A stretch of 64,000 bases of DNA from contig NC_003283.11 of assembly GCF_000002985.6 (NCBI RefSeq), positions 15,625,501 to 15,689,500 of the forward strand, given 5' to 3'. Of the stretch, positions 33,201 through 44,621 are shown in pieces (the first letter of the stretch is position 1; each line of letters starts with the position of its first letter). This DNA is from Caenorhabditis elegans (lineage: Eukaryota; Nematoda; Chromadorea; Rhabditida; Rhabditidae). The notes under the pieces are model-generated. The model saw only the letters and a program-made list of their open reading frames with translations. It was not told the origin of the DNA and made no database searches. The position numbers were made by a program, and so were the translations under genes.

Positions 33201-33561
33201 GCCATTTTTGAGCATTTAAATGCCATTTTTTGCCAAAATTCCACGAAAAACTTGATTTTTTCGCTCATTTTCCGTGCTTTTCACTATTTTTCCCCCGAAA
33301 GTTTAAAACCATCAGCTGTTAAACATATAAAACAGTTGAATGAATTACGTCAATCTCCCCTCCGCCGCCTGACGATAAGAAAACAGCTGTTGTGAGCTAT
33401 CAGTTTCGGCGGTTTTTCTTCGAAGAAAATTTTGATTTTTAGTTTTTCTTCAATTTCTGTTTCTGTGAAACCAAAGGAAATTATACCCTAGATCCAACAG
33501 CAATTGATGCATGATTGACACGACGAGGGCCTCCTTCCAAATGTACCGTCCATGTGGCCAT
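27286..33561 (-). CDS. Kelch-repeat protein, KLHDC3 orthologue, eight exons
   Basis: Exons in order: 33561-33487, 32388-32310, 32113-31889, 31158-30971, 29773-29663, 28987-28748, 27856-27676, 27467-27286; all phases agree, 426 residues. The start MATWTVHLEGGPRRVNHASI matches the conserved N-terminus of animal KLHDC3. Six kelch blades are visible: IYSFGGYCSGE, AYVWGGRNDD, MFVFGGYEED, MYIFGGRSDE, MYMFGGYLG and VYLFGGTMP, followed by DLHVLDFAPSLKTLAMQSVL and a C-terminal tail. The last acceptor was placed at 27468 rather than 27520 because only that joins LDF to APSLKTL. In mammals KLHDC3 is a substrate receptor of a CUL2 E3 ligase that reads C-terminal degrons; carrying this over is inference. 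Introns are long, A/T-tract-rich and hold hairpin elements. It is the only deeply conserved gene in the window. Confidence 0.93.
28109..28464. repeat. 356-bp imperfect palindrome in a kelch-gene intron
   Basis: Gtgaactaacaaatttcaaa at 28109 pairs with the complement ending tttgttaaataattcac near 28464, and the arms continue almost to the centre (tttcagacgatttttgaa-like words against aaaatcgtctgaaa). A non-autonomous hairpin element is likely. Confidence 0.65.
29880..31860. repeat. Long A/T-tract region in kelch-gene introns
   Basis: Almost unbroken runs of 3-10 T or A separated by one to few other bases, strongest at 31380-31850 on the plus strand. It spans two introns of the kelch gene and skips its exon at 30971-31158. 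Such tracts resemble the periodic An/Tn clusters described in C. elegans germline genes; the ~10-base period was not measured here. Confidence 0.45.
31313..31360. mobile_element. Half copy of the GTGTCGATTTACG element
   Basis: Ggtgtcgatttacgcggctt and cgaggaccattttttgcag match one end of the inverted-repeat elements at 35.3 and 38.0 kb; the other end is absent. Confidence 0.5.
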
Positions 33562-34617
33562 TTTTGACTGAAAATTTATAATTTGAGTAAAATTTTGAAG
33601 TGTCGAGAGGAAAATCAGAGGCAAAGAAAAGCAAAAAACGATGAAATGTTTGCTTTAAAGGGAGGTGTAAACAGAGTCACGTGGACTGGGGGAGGAGGAA
33701 AAGGGAAACATTGAAAACTATACAGTTTTCTAGAAATTTGTTTTATTAAAATAATAAATAGCGTTAATTTTCTACAATTATTCCGAGTTTCAGGAAATAT
33801 AACTTTTAAAAAAATTAATTTGAAACAAGCTTGAAGCAATTGAAAAAAAAATCGTTAATTTTTTATAGATCGAGAAGAAAATTTTTAAAAATTTCGATTT
33901 TTCGAAAAGTAACCCTAAATTTTTTGATCATTTTTGTTAATTTTCCACCTTGATTTTATTGGAAAAATTGAAGATTCACGATTTTCTCTGAAAAAAATCC
34001 GAAAATTTTAATTAATTGCCGATTATTAAAATTTATTGATAGAGTATAGAAAGACAATTGATTTATCTGAAAATAGCTTTTATTTTAGTTGAATAAATTG
34101 GAAAACCGCTCAACAATTGTCTGAAAATTGAGAAAAGGCGATTTCCAACTTTCAGAGAATTTTTTATTTTTCGTTTTTTTAATTTTTTTTTCGGAAAATC
34201 AAAAAATCGAAAAAAAAAGTGTAGAAAATCAACAAAAATGGCTCAATTTGTAGAGTTATTTGGGATTAAAATTCCATTAAATGCGATAATTTCCCAGAAA
34301 AAACACAAAAAACCACTTTAAAAACGATGAAAACGAGGTTTTTGTTGTTGATTCGAGAACGGAAGGACCCCGACGCAAAAAACAACATTATGAACGCTCA
34401 TGACGAGAGAGTGCGAGACGCAGGCACATAGAATTATGAGGAAACAGCGTATAGAGCAGAGAGCGCAGAGAACCAGACTGTGGACCAGATGGGGAAATTT
34501 CTTGATATTTGGGAGCCTAAAAATGTATTTTTTCTGAATAATTTTGATAATTTTTGTGGGCTAAAATTTAGATAATTTATTCACCGAAATTTAGAATATT
34601 ATTTTGAGAAAAAACAA

Positions 34618-34890
34618 CCTATTGCACCATGTTTTTCGAACATTTTTCATTGAAAAGTAGTGTCAAATAATATAAAATCAGTAGATTTCTCAGAAAATAA
34701 CATTACTTTCAGTTGGAAAAATTTTAAAAAAGTGCTGAGAAATGACAATTTTCAGGCCTTAGTGCCGTTTTTGATTACCTTTCCAACTTTTCTAGCTGAA
34801 ATTAACGTTATTTTCAGATAAATCAAGTGATTTTCTATATATTGGCACTAATTTCCAATGAAAAAAATCACAAAAACAAGGTGCAATAGG
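34618..34890. mobile_element. Inverted-repeat element, 273 bp
   Basis: Cctattgcaccatgtttttc at 34618 pairs with caaaaacaaggtgcaatagg ending at 34890, and inner segments around gaaaataacattactttcag and gaaattaacgttattttcag also pair. No coding content. Confidence 0.7.
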
Positions 34891-35343
34891 CCATTTTGTG
34901 GATTCGCCGAAATAGGAAAATTTCGCGTCTTTCCTTGAAAACTACCGTAATTTTTAGAAAATAGGCTTAAAAAAGGTTTCACTTGCACTACTTTCTCACG
35001 ACAAATGGTCGAATTTCATTTTTGTTTTATAAAAGGGAATTAGTAAACTGATTCCTATAACTTCTGATTTTGATCTACATTTGACTTTTCAGCGCGAGTG
35101 CGCGGTTCTACCACACACACACACTTATACAAATAAAATGACGAATTTTACAGCAAAAACCCCTCGTTTTCTTTAAAAATCGAAAAAGGGATGAGGACGT
35201 GTGACTCAGATGGGGGGAAAAACAGATGGATGGCAGAGGTCAAAACGATTTTTGATGAGATCTATGAATGGAGATTTTCGAAAAAAGGTCAGACTGGTAA
35301 AAATTAAGTCTAATTGATTTAAAATTTGAAAAAAAAAAACGTT

Positions 35344-35487
35344 ATGTGTCGATTTACGGACCTCGTGTTTTTCGCTAACTCAAGTAGAAAATGAGTTAGC
35401 GAAAACTACACAAAATCAAGGAGTTCAGCTTAAAAAAATATGAAAACTTCTCCTCGGGGAGTACATGATTAGCGTAAATCGACATAT
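35344..35487. mobile_element. GTGTCGATTTACG inverted-repeat element, copy 1
   Basis: Atgtgtcgatttacggacct on the left and gattagcgtaaatcgacata on the right are inverted partners. An inner palindrome, gctaactcaagtagaaaatgagttagc in two halves, lies at 35375-35401. Confidence 0.65.
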
Positions 35488-36496
35488 GGCAAGGAAATGA
35501 TCTCTGGAAAGTTGAAAACTGAAATCGAAATTTCTCAAACTACTTGAGTCTCGAACCGACTAAAAAAAAGCGACAACGTGACCCTTCCCGCCCATTTCTC
35601 TGATCAAAATCTTACACAATCTTCGAGAAATTGGTGAACAAGGCGGAGATGCCGATCACTAGAGGAAGGACAAAAACTAGATCAAATCGGTAGATATGTA
35701 GCCGATGAGGAGGAGAAGAACAATGGCAGGAGAGGTCGTGACCTTTGTGTGAACCGATTTTTTTCAATATGAAATCACGCGCCGATAAGGTGAAGGCCTA
35801 GGTGAAGGCTAACACCGTCCGTATTTGAATCCTCCGTTCTTTCAATCGAATGGCAGACACAGAGGACATTACTATGAATGGGCGAAGGTCATTCAAGACT
35901 GAAGACTGACTGTCGACATATATGAGTACTTTTTCGAATTTGTTGCAAACCTTGCCCAACCACTACTTTTTTGTGTTTCTTTTGTCCAAATTTCACATAG
36001 GGAAAAAAACAAAAAAAGTAGTAGAACATTAGTTCAATTTCCCTGGGGACAAAGGGAAGTTTCGAAACTTCATTAGTGAACACTCTACGGTGTCTCCTAA
36101 TTGAAGACTAAGGAACATTGGATCACGGGGTTCACGGGGAGGAGCTCCATGGAGCACTAAGAGGATGAACACATAAAAATGACGAAAATAGTATTGTGTG
36201 GGCGAGTATTAAATACTCGGTTCAACGAAAGTGATGAGCCTCCTTGAAACAGCTGTTTGTGATATCATGCCTCCCGGCGAATAATCGTCATCGTGGAAAA
36301 CCAATGGAATCAGTTAAACCAAGTGACCCGATTTTTAAACTCTGGGGTTTCACGGAGCTCATTGGTTTTTTATGAGGTTTTTGATGTTAACATCAAAAAT
36401 TACACGGGTTGGGCTGATTTATGTGTTGAAAGGAAGCAGAACACACAATTTTGAAATAGTGATCGATAGTCTTGTTCTAGATTAATTTTTAAGCTA

Positions 36497-36890
36497 CATA
36501 GCAGGAGTGTGCGGCAAATCTCAAAATTTGCCGACCTCGGCAAATTCGGCAAATCTATTTTGTCAATATTTGCCGAACACGGCAAATTTGGCAAATTTGC
36601 CGTGTCACACACACTTTCACTCCGAAACATTTGATACTTTATTATGCTTTTTGGAGCACCAAAACTACTGAAATCTGAACAAACATCTGGTTTCCGAATA
36701 AGTTCCGTACAGTATGTTGGTTAAAGCATGAAAATAACTCAATTTTGTGTAATTTTACTGAATTTTTGGTGAAAAAATCTATAGTTTTGGTCAGAATTGT
36801 ACTGTCAATTTTTTTATGTGTGCGGCAAAAAATTTGCCGAGCTCGGCAAACGGCAAATTCGGCAAATTTGCCGCACACCCCTGACTACAT
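36497..36890. mobile_element. CGGCAAATTTGCCG element, copy 3, with terminal inverted repeats
   Basis: The ends agcaggagtgtgcggcaaat and ttgccgcacacccctgacta are inverted partners of ~20 bases. Inside are cggcaaattcggcaaat words and a unique AT-rich centre. This is the most complete copy in the window and shows that the family has MITE structure. Confidence 0.65.
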
Positions 36891-38023
36891 AGTTTCATAA
36901 AATATGAATTGAGGTTTCCCTATTGAAGCTACATATATGTACTGTCCAAAAAAGTTCAATGTGATTCGAAATACCAAATTTCAACATTGAAACACTTACA
37001 AACCGATAAGCATTTCCGAATTCTACACACTTTATCTGATTGGTTCAAAAGTCAGCGGAGCAACTCGCTGATTGGTCGCAGTTCTCTTTTTGGAGGGAAT
37101 TTGACCAAAATTCAAAATACGTTGTAAAAGTTGGATTTTTCATTCTTTTGCAATTTTCTCTACTATTTTTAATTTTTTGAAGCGAAATCACCATCCACGC
37201 AACTCAACCATCAATTATTACTGGTCTGAGAAACCAGAAATACGAAAGAGTCGATGAAAGAAATCGGATGGAAGAAGGACGCTATGGAATCTATACGACT
37301 GGTATATACTTGTTCATTCTGCTGGAAGAAACACGGAAGAGAAATAAAGGTTGATGATGGCAGAAAAGAAAACAATTCGTTTTTTTTTCGTTTTCAAGCA
37401 AATGTCGTACTTTTAGTGCTGCAGGAAGTTGTTAGGAAGTAGATCTTCAGATAACAACATATGCCAAGAAATATCATTTTAAGACCAAGGAAACTATCGG
37501 AAAATTTGGAAAATTTTAAAGCCATGTCGAAGAAGTAATGTGGGTGATTACTCACGCAAAAAGGACAAAAACGAAGAGCCCATTTTCTGTGCTCATTGCT
37601 TTCTCCTCTCTCGTCAAATGAATTCTATTCTCCATTTTTCATTCTCTTTCTTTTTTCCATTTTTTCTTCGCTCACACATCTCTTCTGTCATCTAGCAGAG
37701 GGCAAAGTGTGCCAAACAAATAGAAAAATGAGGTAAGAGACCGGAATCTAGTGAATAGAGAGTGAGTGAGGATGAACAAAAACTTATAAAGTTTACTATA
37801 TGTGTTCATTTTTTATGATGATGGAAATTGTCGTACTCAAAATAAACAAAATTCACAGAAACACTGAAAATCCTCTATGATTCAAAGAAAATCCTGCTCT
37901 TGAGCTTTTAATAAACGAATTTCCAATTTCTGTAAAGATTATCACGGCATTTGAAGAAGATTAAGTGTTTAATCTACATTTTTGAAAGACTGGAAAATAT
38001 GCCGGATATGGAAGACCCGGCCT

Positions 38024-38343
38024 TGTGTCGATTTACGCAGCTCGTGTACTCCTCGAGGAAAACGGATAGTTTTTTTGCAAAAATTCTTAATTCTGAATAA
38101 TTTTCGCTAGACATTTCAATTTATTCCATATAGTGTTCTAGAATGAAAATTGATTTATTTAATGTTAGATATATAATGTTCAACGGTAAGTATGAATTTT
38201 CATTCTAGAACACTACAAATATGAAATAAAGTGGTGATTTAAAAGTGGAATGAATATCTAGCGAAAATTATCCAAAATCCAAACTTTTTGGCTAAAAATT
38301 GTTTTTTTCCTCGAGGAGTGCAAGAGCTGCGTAAATCGGCACA
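38024..38343. mobile_element. GTGTCGATTTACG inverted-repeat element, copy 2
   Basis: Tgtgtcgatttacgcagctc with tactcctcgaggaaaa on the left pairs with ttttttcctcgaggagtgca and gagctgcgtaaatcggcaca on the right. A second, nested inverted pair (gtgttctagaatgaaaattg and gaattttcattctagaacac) lies near the centre, so this may be one element inside another. Confidence 0.7.
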
Positions 38344-39129
38344 TAGTCGAGGGTTTAAATGCCGTTCTTTCATTTTCAAGTTAGAGTGCCTAAAAGCCCG
38401 GGAAACTCGCTAGAAAATCAAGCATCTCTTGAGCTCTAATTCAGTGAATCGGCAATCTACCGTATTTTTTCCATTAGAATAGAGGGACTTGGCTTATCAA
38501 AACTTATCCAACTCGGTCGAAAAAATCATAAAACTCTAGTTAAACGAGAAAACGAATGATGCAACCAAACGACAAGTAGGTAACTACGAAACTGTGGCAG
38601 TCAGTCGATCCAACTACTTTCAACATACACACACACACTCTCACCTTCTCATTCATTTCAATCAACTAGGCGTGACTGCCTTTCTGCCGTCTCTTTCTCT
38701 ACTTGACTACACAATTCCTCTCCCTTTCATCATTTACTTTTCCCGTCTGCGTCGAGAGGTACAAAAAACGCGAAAAGGTGACTTCAAGCTGCCATTGTTA
38801 TTATTGTTATCTTGATCCGATCATCTCATTTTGGAGGGATTAAATGAGATCGAGAATATCATGAGTATTGCGGCAAGCTTTCAAGTTTGAAAACTGTAAT
38901 ATCATCCTCTAGTAATATTACTTAAAGGTCACAAAAAATTTTGAAACCGGTTTATCATATTGCGAGACCGGGGAAGACAATGGAGGTACTCAACTTTCAG
39001 TATCATATGGTTTTTAATCCAACAGGGGTAGAAGTTTTTATGTAGAAAGTTAGATGTTTGATTGTGGAACGAGTATGGGTTTCGGAGCTAGTGAAGCTAG
39101 TTTCAAGCTAAAATATGAAAAAATGGCAC

Positions 39130-39285
39130 GTGGTGTCAGGCTTTCCCATTTCGGTTTGATCTACGTAGATCTACTAGAATTGCGGGACGCTGATTTTTCA
39201 ACTGGTTTCGTATGGTTTAAAAACGTGCTGACGTCACATTTTTTTTGGGGAAGGAATTCCCGCATTTTTGGTGGATCAAACCGTT
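39130..39285. mobile_element. TGGTGTCAG element, copy 2, one end decayed
   Basis: Gtggtgtcaggctttcccat, ggtttgatctacgtagatct, cgtgctgacgtcac and gcatttttggtggatcaaac keep the internal order of the copy at 23.7 kb; the final ctgacaccac is lost. Confidence 0.6.
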
Positions 39286-40392
39286 TTTTTTTGGTTTTCC
39301 GTTTTTTCCGATATTTCAAAAAAAAATTCGTCTTCAAAAAAGTAGCATGAAATTTTGTTATTTTTTAGAACACATTTAAATGTTTTCTAAACAAAATCAG
39401 TTGAAATTTGAATTTTCTGAATTTTTTTCTTCGATTTTTTGATTTTCCGGAAAATCAAAATTTTTCGTTTTTCGATGAAATTTTTGGTTCAAAGCGAATT
39501 TCCAAATTTCACCGATTTCGAAACTTTCTAGGAATTCATCTCCTACTGTATCTCATTTTTCGTCGAAACATGTGATTTGAGTACACTTTTAGGTGAATTC
39601 TAGCGAGACTAACGACTAGAGGTGATAAATTGTGTGTCGATTACTTAAAATTATCAACCGGTTTAGTTACTATTTTTGAAATTAAAAATAGTTTTTTATC
39701 GATGGAACGACGAAAGGTCACATATTGATACGGGGCTGAAGAAGGAACATTTGTTTTGCAATGCCTACAAATGTCAAACTTATATTAGAACACTTGTGAC
39801 ACATTGAATAGAACACTTGAAGTCGGATTGAAAACTATGGTCTGTTAACTGAGAAAAGTCGAAAATTTCAATTTTTAAAAACCTGAACTTCTCAGCTTCA
39901 ACTAGATCGCAACCACTTGAATTTTCAGAGGGATCACTTTAAAGCTCTCAAAAATCGAACCGAAAAAGAACTACACCCAAACATCTGCCATGGGAAGTGT
40001 GATTCTCGAACAACAAGAGAGACCTGTCCTCCTCTACAACAGTGTAACATGTCGGCTTTTGCCTCTAAATGAGTAATGGGGTTTCAGAGGAGAAACACCG
40101 AGAAAATCAGAGGACACGATACGACGCTGTAAACTGTCCCTTTTCTTTATATATTTGAATGAAACATACACATCATTTCGAGAAGGTCGCCTCGAGAATA
40201 ATGAAGTGATGAGGAAACGGGGAGAAAACGAGTTCCCTTGTGATCAGTACAGTTACAGCGAGAGTTGTTCTAGTGGGAATTAGACACTTTATTGGCAACT
40301 ATATTGGGTGAAACCGCCGTTCTTTTAAATGAAACAAGGAGGGAAAGGACAGGTCAAAAAGATTTCAGTTGGATGTCGGCTGGAGGTACAAG

Positions 40393-40552
40393 GCAGGAGT
40401 GGGCGGCAATTGCCGTCCGGCAAATTTTTTGTTGACAAATCGGCAATTTCCCGCTTTGCCGGAAATTTTAAATTACGGCAATTTTCTGGAAATCTCAATT
40501 TCGGCAATTTGCCAACTTGCCGGAAAAATCGTTTGCCGCCCACCAACAATGT
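40393..40552. mobile_element. CGGCAAATTTGCCG element, copy 4
   Basis: Caggagtgggcggcaattgc on the left and cgtttgccgcccaccaacaa on the right are inverted partners. The inside alternates ggcaat and ttgccg words. The overlapping open frames on both strands are repeat translations. Confidence 0.6.
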
Positions 40553-42454
40553 GATTACCGATTTCCAGAGACTTCCAGAGATTTTCAATCCTAGATCTAT
40601 TTCGAAGTTGGATCTAAATATTTTAGGTTTAAGAAACTTTGATCTCGAATTTTCGTGATTTCGACAAGTGCCTGAATTACCGATTTTCAAGATAACAACT
40701 GCCGGAAAAATGACATCGATGAATTCTGTATATCAAAATGTTTTCAGAATGCCTTAAACATGGAGTAACGACTATTAAATCGATTTAAAATGTGTCCAAA
40801 TGACATGATTTCATAGAGAAACTGCTCAAAAATGATCAAAATTTCAAAAAATGACCTGGTTTCATTACATGCTTTTTTTTGTTGATTTATGTATATTTTC
40901 GGTCGATAGGTAAGCCAAAAAAACCGAAAATGTATTTTAAAAAACGAAAAACACGCAATTAACAACCAAACTGTGCAAAATTGGGTGGTAATTAAATTTT
41001 AAAAATTAATTTCCGGTTGGCCAAGAGATTATAGATAAAAATAGCTCTTTTTTTAATTTTGAGCAGTTTCTCCGAGAAATTCAGTCATTTGGTCACTTTT
41101 TGCGCCAAATGAAACAAAATCGTTATTTTTTAATTCTTAAAGTACTTTTTTTAAAGAATTTTTATGTCATAAAACTATAGACAACGTCAAGAAATCAAAC
41201 ATTGAACTAACTTTAGTGTTTTAGCGAATATATCGTAAAAATAGCCCGAAAGAAAAAACGGAAAATATTTTCGCTGGATCCAAGAATATATAATTTGATG
41301 ATTACAAATTATTATTTTCAAACACTTTTTTTTGGTAAACATACAAAAAATGTGGCTTTTCTGCCCTAATCAGTAAGAAAACGAGCAGCACGTGGTTGTC
41401 TTGATAACGTCTATCAGATGGTCGGTCGACTGAAATTGAAAGTTCCCGCCGGACGGTACAAAGTTTTAAATAGACTCGTTTTTCAAATAACTGATAAGGC
41501 AAAAGCTCGTATTTGTGTCAATTGCACGGAATTACGAAACAAGATTCATTTTTATCGAAATTTAGGCATTTTAGTGCCTATTTTCACTTTTTCGGCGGGA
41601 TTTGTCCCAAAAATTGTTATAATTTACAAAAATTAATAAAAGTAAATATTATAACAGAAGAAAAATCAAGAAAATTCGAAAGCAATGGGCACACAATACG
41701 CAACTTGTATTGTCTACCGTAACTAAAGGATTTCAATGGATTAAAATCGCGAAAAATATACAAAATTAAAAAAAAAGATGAATATCAATAAAGATAGTTA
41801 ATCCCATGATATCTACTGCTTTTACTCTGAAAAGTAAGAAAACCCGAGCGAAAGAAAAAGTGAAAAGGCGATTGAATTGTGAAAGTAGAAGTTGACGCCG
41901 ATATACCACTTTTCTCCCATTTCCCTTCAATTCGCATCCCATTTTATTGCTGTAAACGTTTTATCGTGTCTGAATATCTGAAAATGAAAACACCAATGTC
42001 TGAAAGTGAGAAACGAAGAATCGGGATTCCATTGGTGACCGAGTTTTTCTTTTTTTCGCGGCCATATGATAAAATATGGCTGAAACTTCTTTTTTCTATT
42101 TCCCAGACCCACAGCCTCCTCACGTGGAAATGACCCAACAAGGGGGCTTGCGCGTTTCTCTTGAGCGTTGGAAAATTTTACCACTGAAAAATGATTTCCT
42201 TCGGTTTTTGTGGGTTTAAAATCGATTTCATACTTTGAAATTAGGTATCAATTGTAAAGCTAATTGGGGGAAAGGAGGAGAAAAAAAGATTTTTGATTTT
42301 GGTTCAAAAATAAAAGCGCTGATATAAAAAGTAAAAACAACTACTCAGGCAACTCAAATCTAATATGAAAATATTAAATAGCAATATTTTTGTAGTAAAA
42401 ACGAGAAATAGTGCGTCCATATACGATTACTAAAAATTTCGAATAGATTTCAAT

Positions 42455-42668
42455 TTTGTCTCAAAAGATTACAATTTCATCTCAAAATATTGCGAAAGTG
42501 TGAAAATTTCTAGGAAGACTTCCGTTTTATCTCAAAATATTACTAATTTGTCTCAAAAGACTGCGAACTAGTCTCCGAAGATTGAGATTTCATCTCCGAA
42601 GATTGAGATTTCGTCTCAGAATATTGCGATTTTGTCTCAAAATATTGCGAATTTGTCTCTAAATATTA
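42455..42668. repeat. Degenerate ~21-bp minisatellite
   Basis: Imperfect tandem copies of a unit like tctcaaaatattgcgatttt, with tctccgaagattgagatttc variants at 42572-42615. No coding content. Confidence 0.6.
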
Positions 42669-42721
42669 AAAATGCATTCATCGACTATTCTAGAACTGTT
42701 TTGTGATAACTCGAAGAACTT

Positions 42722-42798
42722 TTGTTGCCATTGAGGGGAGTTGAACTTGTCCGTCGCTTGTCGTTGAGTCTATGAACCATTATCTTACCTGTTGAGCC
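42722..42798 (-). other. tRNA-like sequence, possible tRNA pseudogene or SINE head
   Basis: Read on the minus strand it has an A-box-like tggctcaacagg near 42793 and a B-box-like agttcaactcc near 42740, spaced about as in a tRNA. The 5' ggatgg has no pairing partner at the 3' end, so it cannot fold as a functional tRNA by eye. Confidence 0.3.
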
Positions 42799-42876
42799 AT
42801 CCTGTACGTGTCGCATCTAGTTTTAGTTATTGCTTAAGTAAATAGTTGATGGGCGCACGTCCTTTTCGTTACTTTT

Positions 42877-43314
42877 CCTCAAAAGTAATGCCAAGTTTGA
42901 ATAGAAAATTTTCGATGCCATCCACAATTCGCGACATTTTGCGACCGTGACCGAACGAAGGAATGACGAAAATTGATTACACGGCAGTTTTTATTTAGAA
43001 AAAAAACTAAATAAAAAAATGAATGTTCACGGGATTCAATAAATAAATTTTTTGAACATTTTTTGTTACCCAGACGCGAAATTTACGGGTTTTAGACAAA
43101 TTTCTCAATTTTCAAGAGTTGAAATATAGTTTTCTAAAGGGAAAATTAACTTTTTTCTCAAATATTTTTTGGTAGTTTTGTTGCAAATGTTTAGTTCTTT
43201 TTGAAAAATCTCAGTACACCTTTGATCAGCCTTTGAGTTATTATGGTAATTAACATTTATAAGCAAAATTTATAATTTTTCAAAACATCAAGTTTATTCA
43301 CTAATAAATAAATG
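42877..43314. repeat. Inverted copy of the four-TM gene promoter and exon 1 (left arm)
   Basis: This 438-bp stretch is the reverse complement of 44622-45059, near-perfect by eye. It contains the first exon of the four-TM gene in antisense (start codon complement near 42936) and its whole upstream region. Together the arms flank the rearranged gene copy at 43.3-44.6 kb. Confidence 0.85.
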
Positions 43315-43669
43315 ATGGCATCGAAAATTTTCTATTCAAACTTGGCATTACTTTTGAGGTGAGCTATAGGTTCCAGGGTTTCACGCTTGCAAAAATGGAA
43401 GAGTGGCTGTGTGTGAATCTCGGCCGCGGACAGAAAAATGGAGTTATGCAAACGCGCTCCGCTGCACAAAGCGATTCTCGCTGTCAAAGTCGACGAGCTT
43501 TCAAAATTGTCCACAATCATCAGAGCTTTTGTGAAAAATAACTGAGCTCTCACCAAAATGAGGAAAATAGGCGGTAGGCAGGCATGTAGGCATTGCTCTC
43601 CAAAATCAAAATGTTGCGGGCGAAGCCCGTAAATTGTTCACAGTCTGAAATTTTCAGAATCAATATTCA

Positions 43670-44591
43670 ATGATCAGTGTCGGCTACATGTGCCTGTATC
43701 TCTGGAAGACGATGCTTTTTCTGATTGATGCATTCTGCGCAATCTTCGGAGATCGCAAAGTCGAGCGTTTCGACAATTTCGGCTTATTCCTTTCGTTCAA
43801 CCTTTTTGCGGTGAGAAGAGATTTAAAAAATTCAATTAAAAAAACATTTATACAGATCATCTATGGTGTATTCTTCGTAACGATCGAGCCTGAGAGCAAG
43901 CGATGGTTCTGTTACTGCGGAATTTTGGGGGTAATTCACGAGGTGTCACACTCTGGTGTAATCTGCAAAAAATGCAAAATTTTAAAATCACACTTCTCAA
44001 CTGATTTTGTATGGTTAGGATCATGCTGACGTCACATATTTCTATTCGAAAAATTCCCGCATTTTTTGTAGATCACACCGAAATTGGACATTCTGACACC
44101 ACGGGGTAATTGAAAATTAGTTGAGTAATGGAAAAATAAATGATCTTGTTTGGAACAAATTCAGAAGTTTTCTGATTTCTCAATACTTCCCGAGTAGTTT
44201 TTTCACAAAAACCTTGAAAATTCGTAGGGTTAACGCAAATTTCAGGCGATTCATCTAGTCACATCCACCATCTTCTATTTCTACATTTATATTCGTTTGA
44301 ACGTCGAGGACAATCAACAGCTTTTGTATTGTTAGTATTTTAGAATTTTACTTGTAGAATCAATTTCAAAATTAAAACTTTCAGGGACAAGCCGCCTGGC
44401 TCCAATTTCAATGTTATTTATGACCGGGTTGCTGATGATTTCTGTGCTGATTATGTGCAAGATGAGGTTATTTTTTGGTCTATGGGATACAAACCCTGAA
44501 TTTGTTTTATTTCAGTTTTTTCCAATCGTCCAAGAGGTTGCTGGAACATCTGTACGAAGTTGAGGATACTGGAGGAAAGAAGGCAGTTTAA
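43670..44591 (+). CDS. Four-TM membrane protein, 5'-rearranged copy
   Basis: Paralogue of the gene at 45.0 kb. Exons 43658-43810, 43856-43930, 44246-44330, 44385-44466 and 44516-44591 keep every splice site and an open frame ending AVEDTGGKKAV-like (EVEDTGGKKAV). Its first exon, however, survives only as the piece 43315-43359 behind an inverted copy of the promoter, lacks the start MSRIVD, and is out of frame if started at its new ATG. The first usable in-frame ATG is at 43670 in exon 2 (MISVGYMCLYLWKTMLFL), which would give 152 residues and still four hydrophobic segments. It may be a functional shortened gene or an early pseudogene. A TGGTGTCAG element sits in intron 3 (43941-44102). AATAAA is at 44638-44643. 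Confidence 0.5.
43941..44102. mobile_element. TGGTGTCAG element, copy 3, in intron of four-TM gene
   Basis: Aggtgtcacactctggtgta on the left, ttggacattctgacaccac on the right, with gcatgctgacgtcacat-like core (catgctgacgtcac). The paralogous gene has an element at the same intron position, so the insertion predates the duplication. Confidence 0.65.
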
Positions 44592-44621
44592 ACGGGAAAA
44601 TGAAATACTTGTAATTTTTCG

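Larger units (their letters stand above)
33562..42876. other. ~9-kb region without recognisable genes
   Basis: No open frame here has credible splice sites, start context and protein-like composition together. It contains several inverted-repeat elements (listed separately), CGGCAA-type repeats, a decayed TGGTGTCAG element, a minisatellite near 42.5 kb and a tRNA-like segment near 42.75 kb. Pyrimidine-rich stretches at 37.58-37.70 and 38.63-38.75 kb could be promoter DNA of an unseen RNA or gene. Confidence 0.5.

Noticed and set aside
38594-38815. Plus-strand 73-codon frame following a CA-rich stretch
   Set aside because: It sits in pyrimidine-rich, promoter-like DNA with no acceptor or donor in phase and no conserved motif.
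40325-40690. Long overlapping open frames on both strands
   Set aside because: They are translations of the CGGCAA-type inverted-repeat element, which keeps frames open on both strands.
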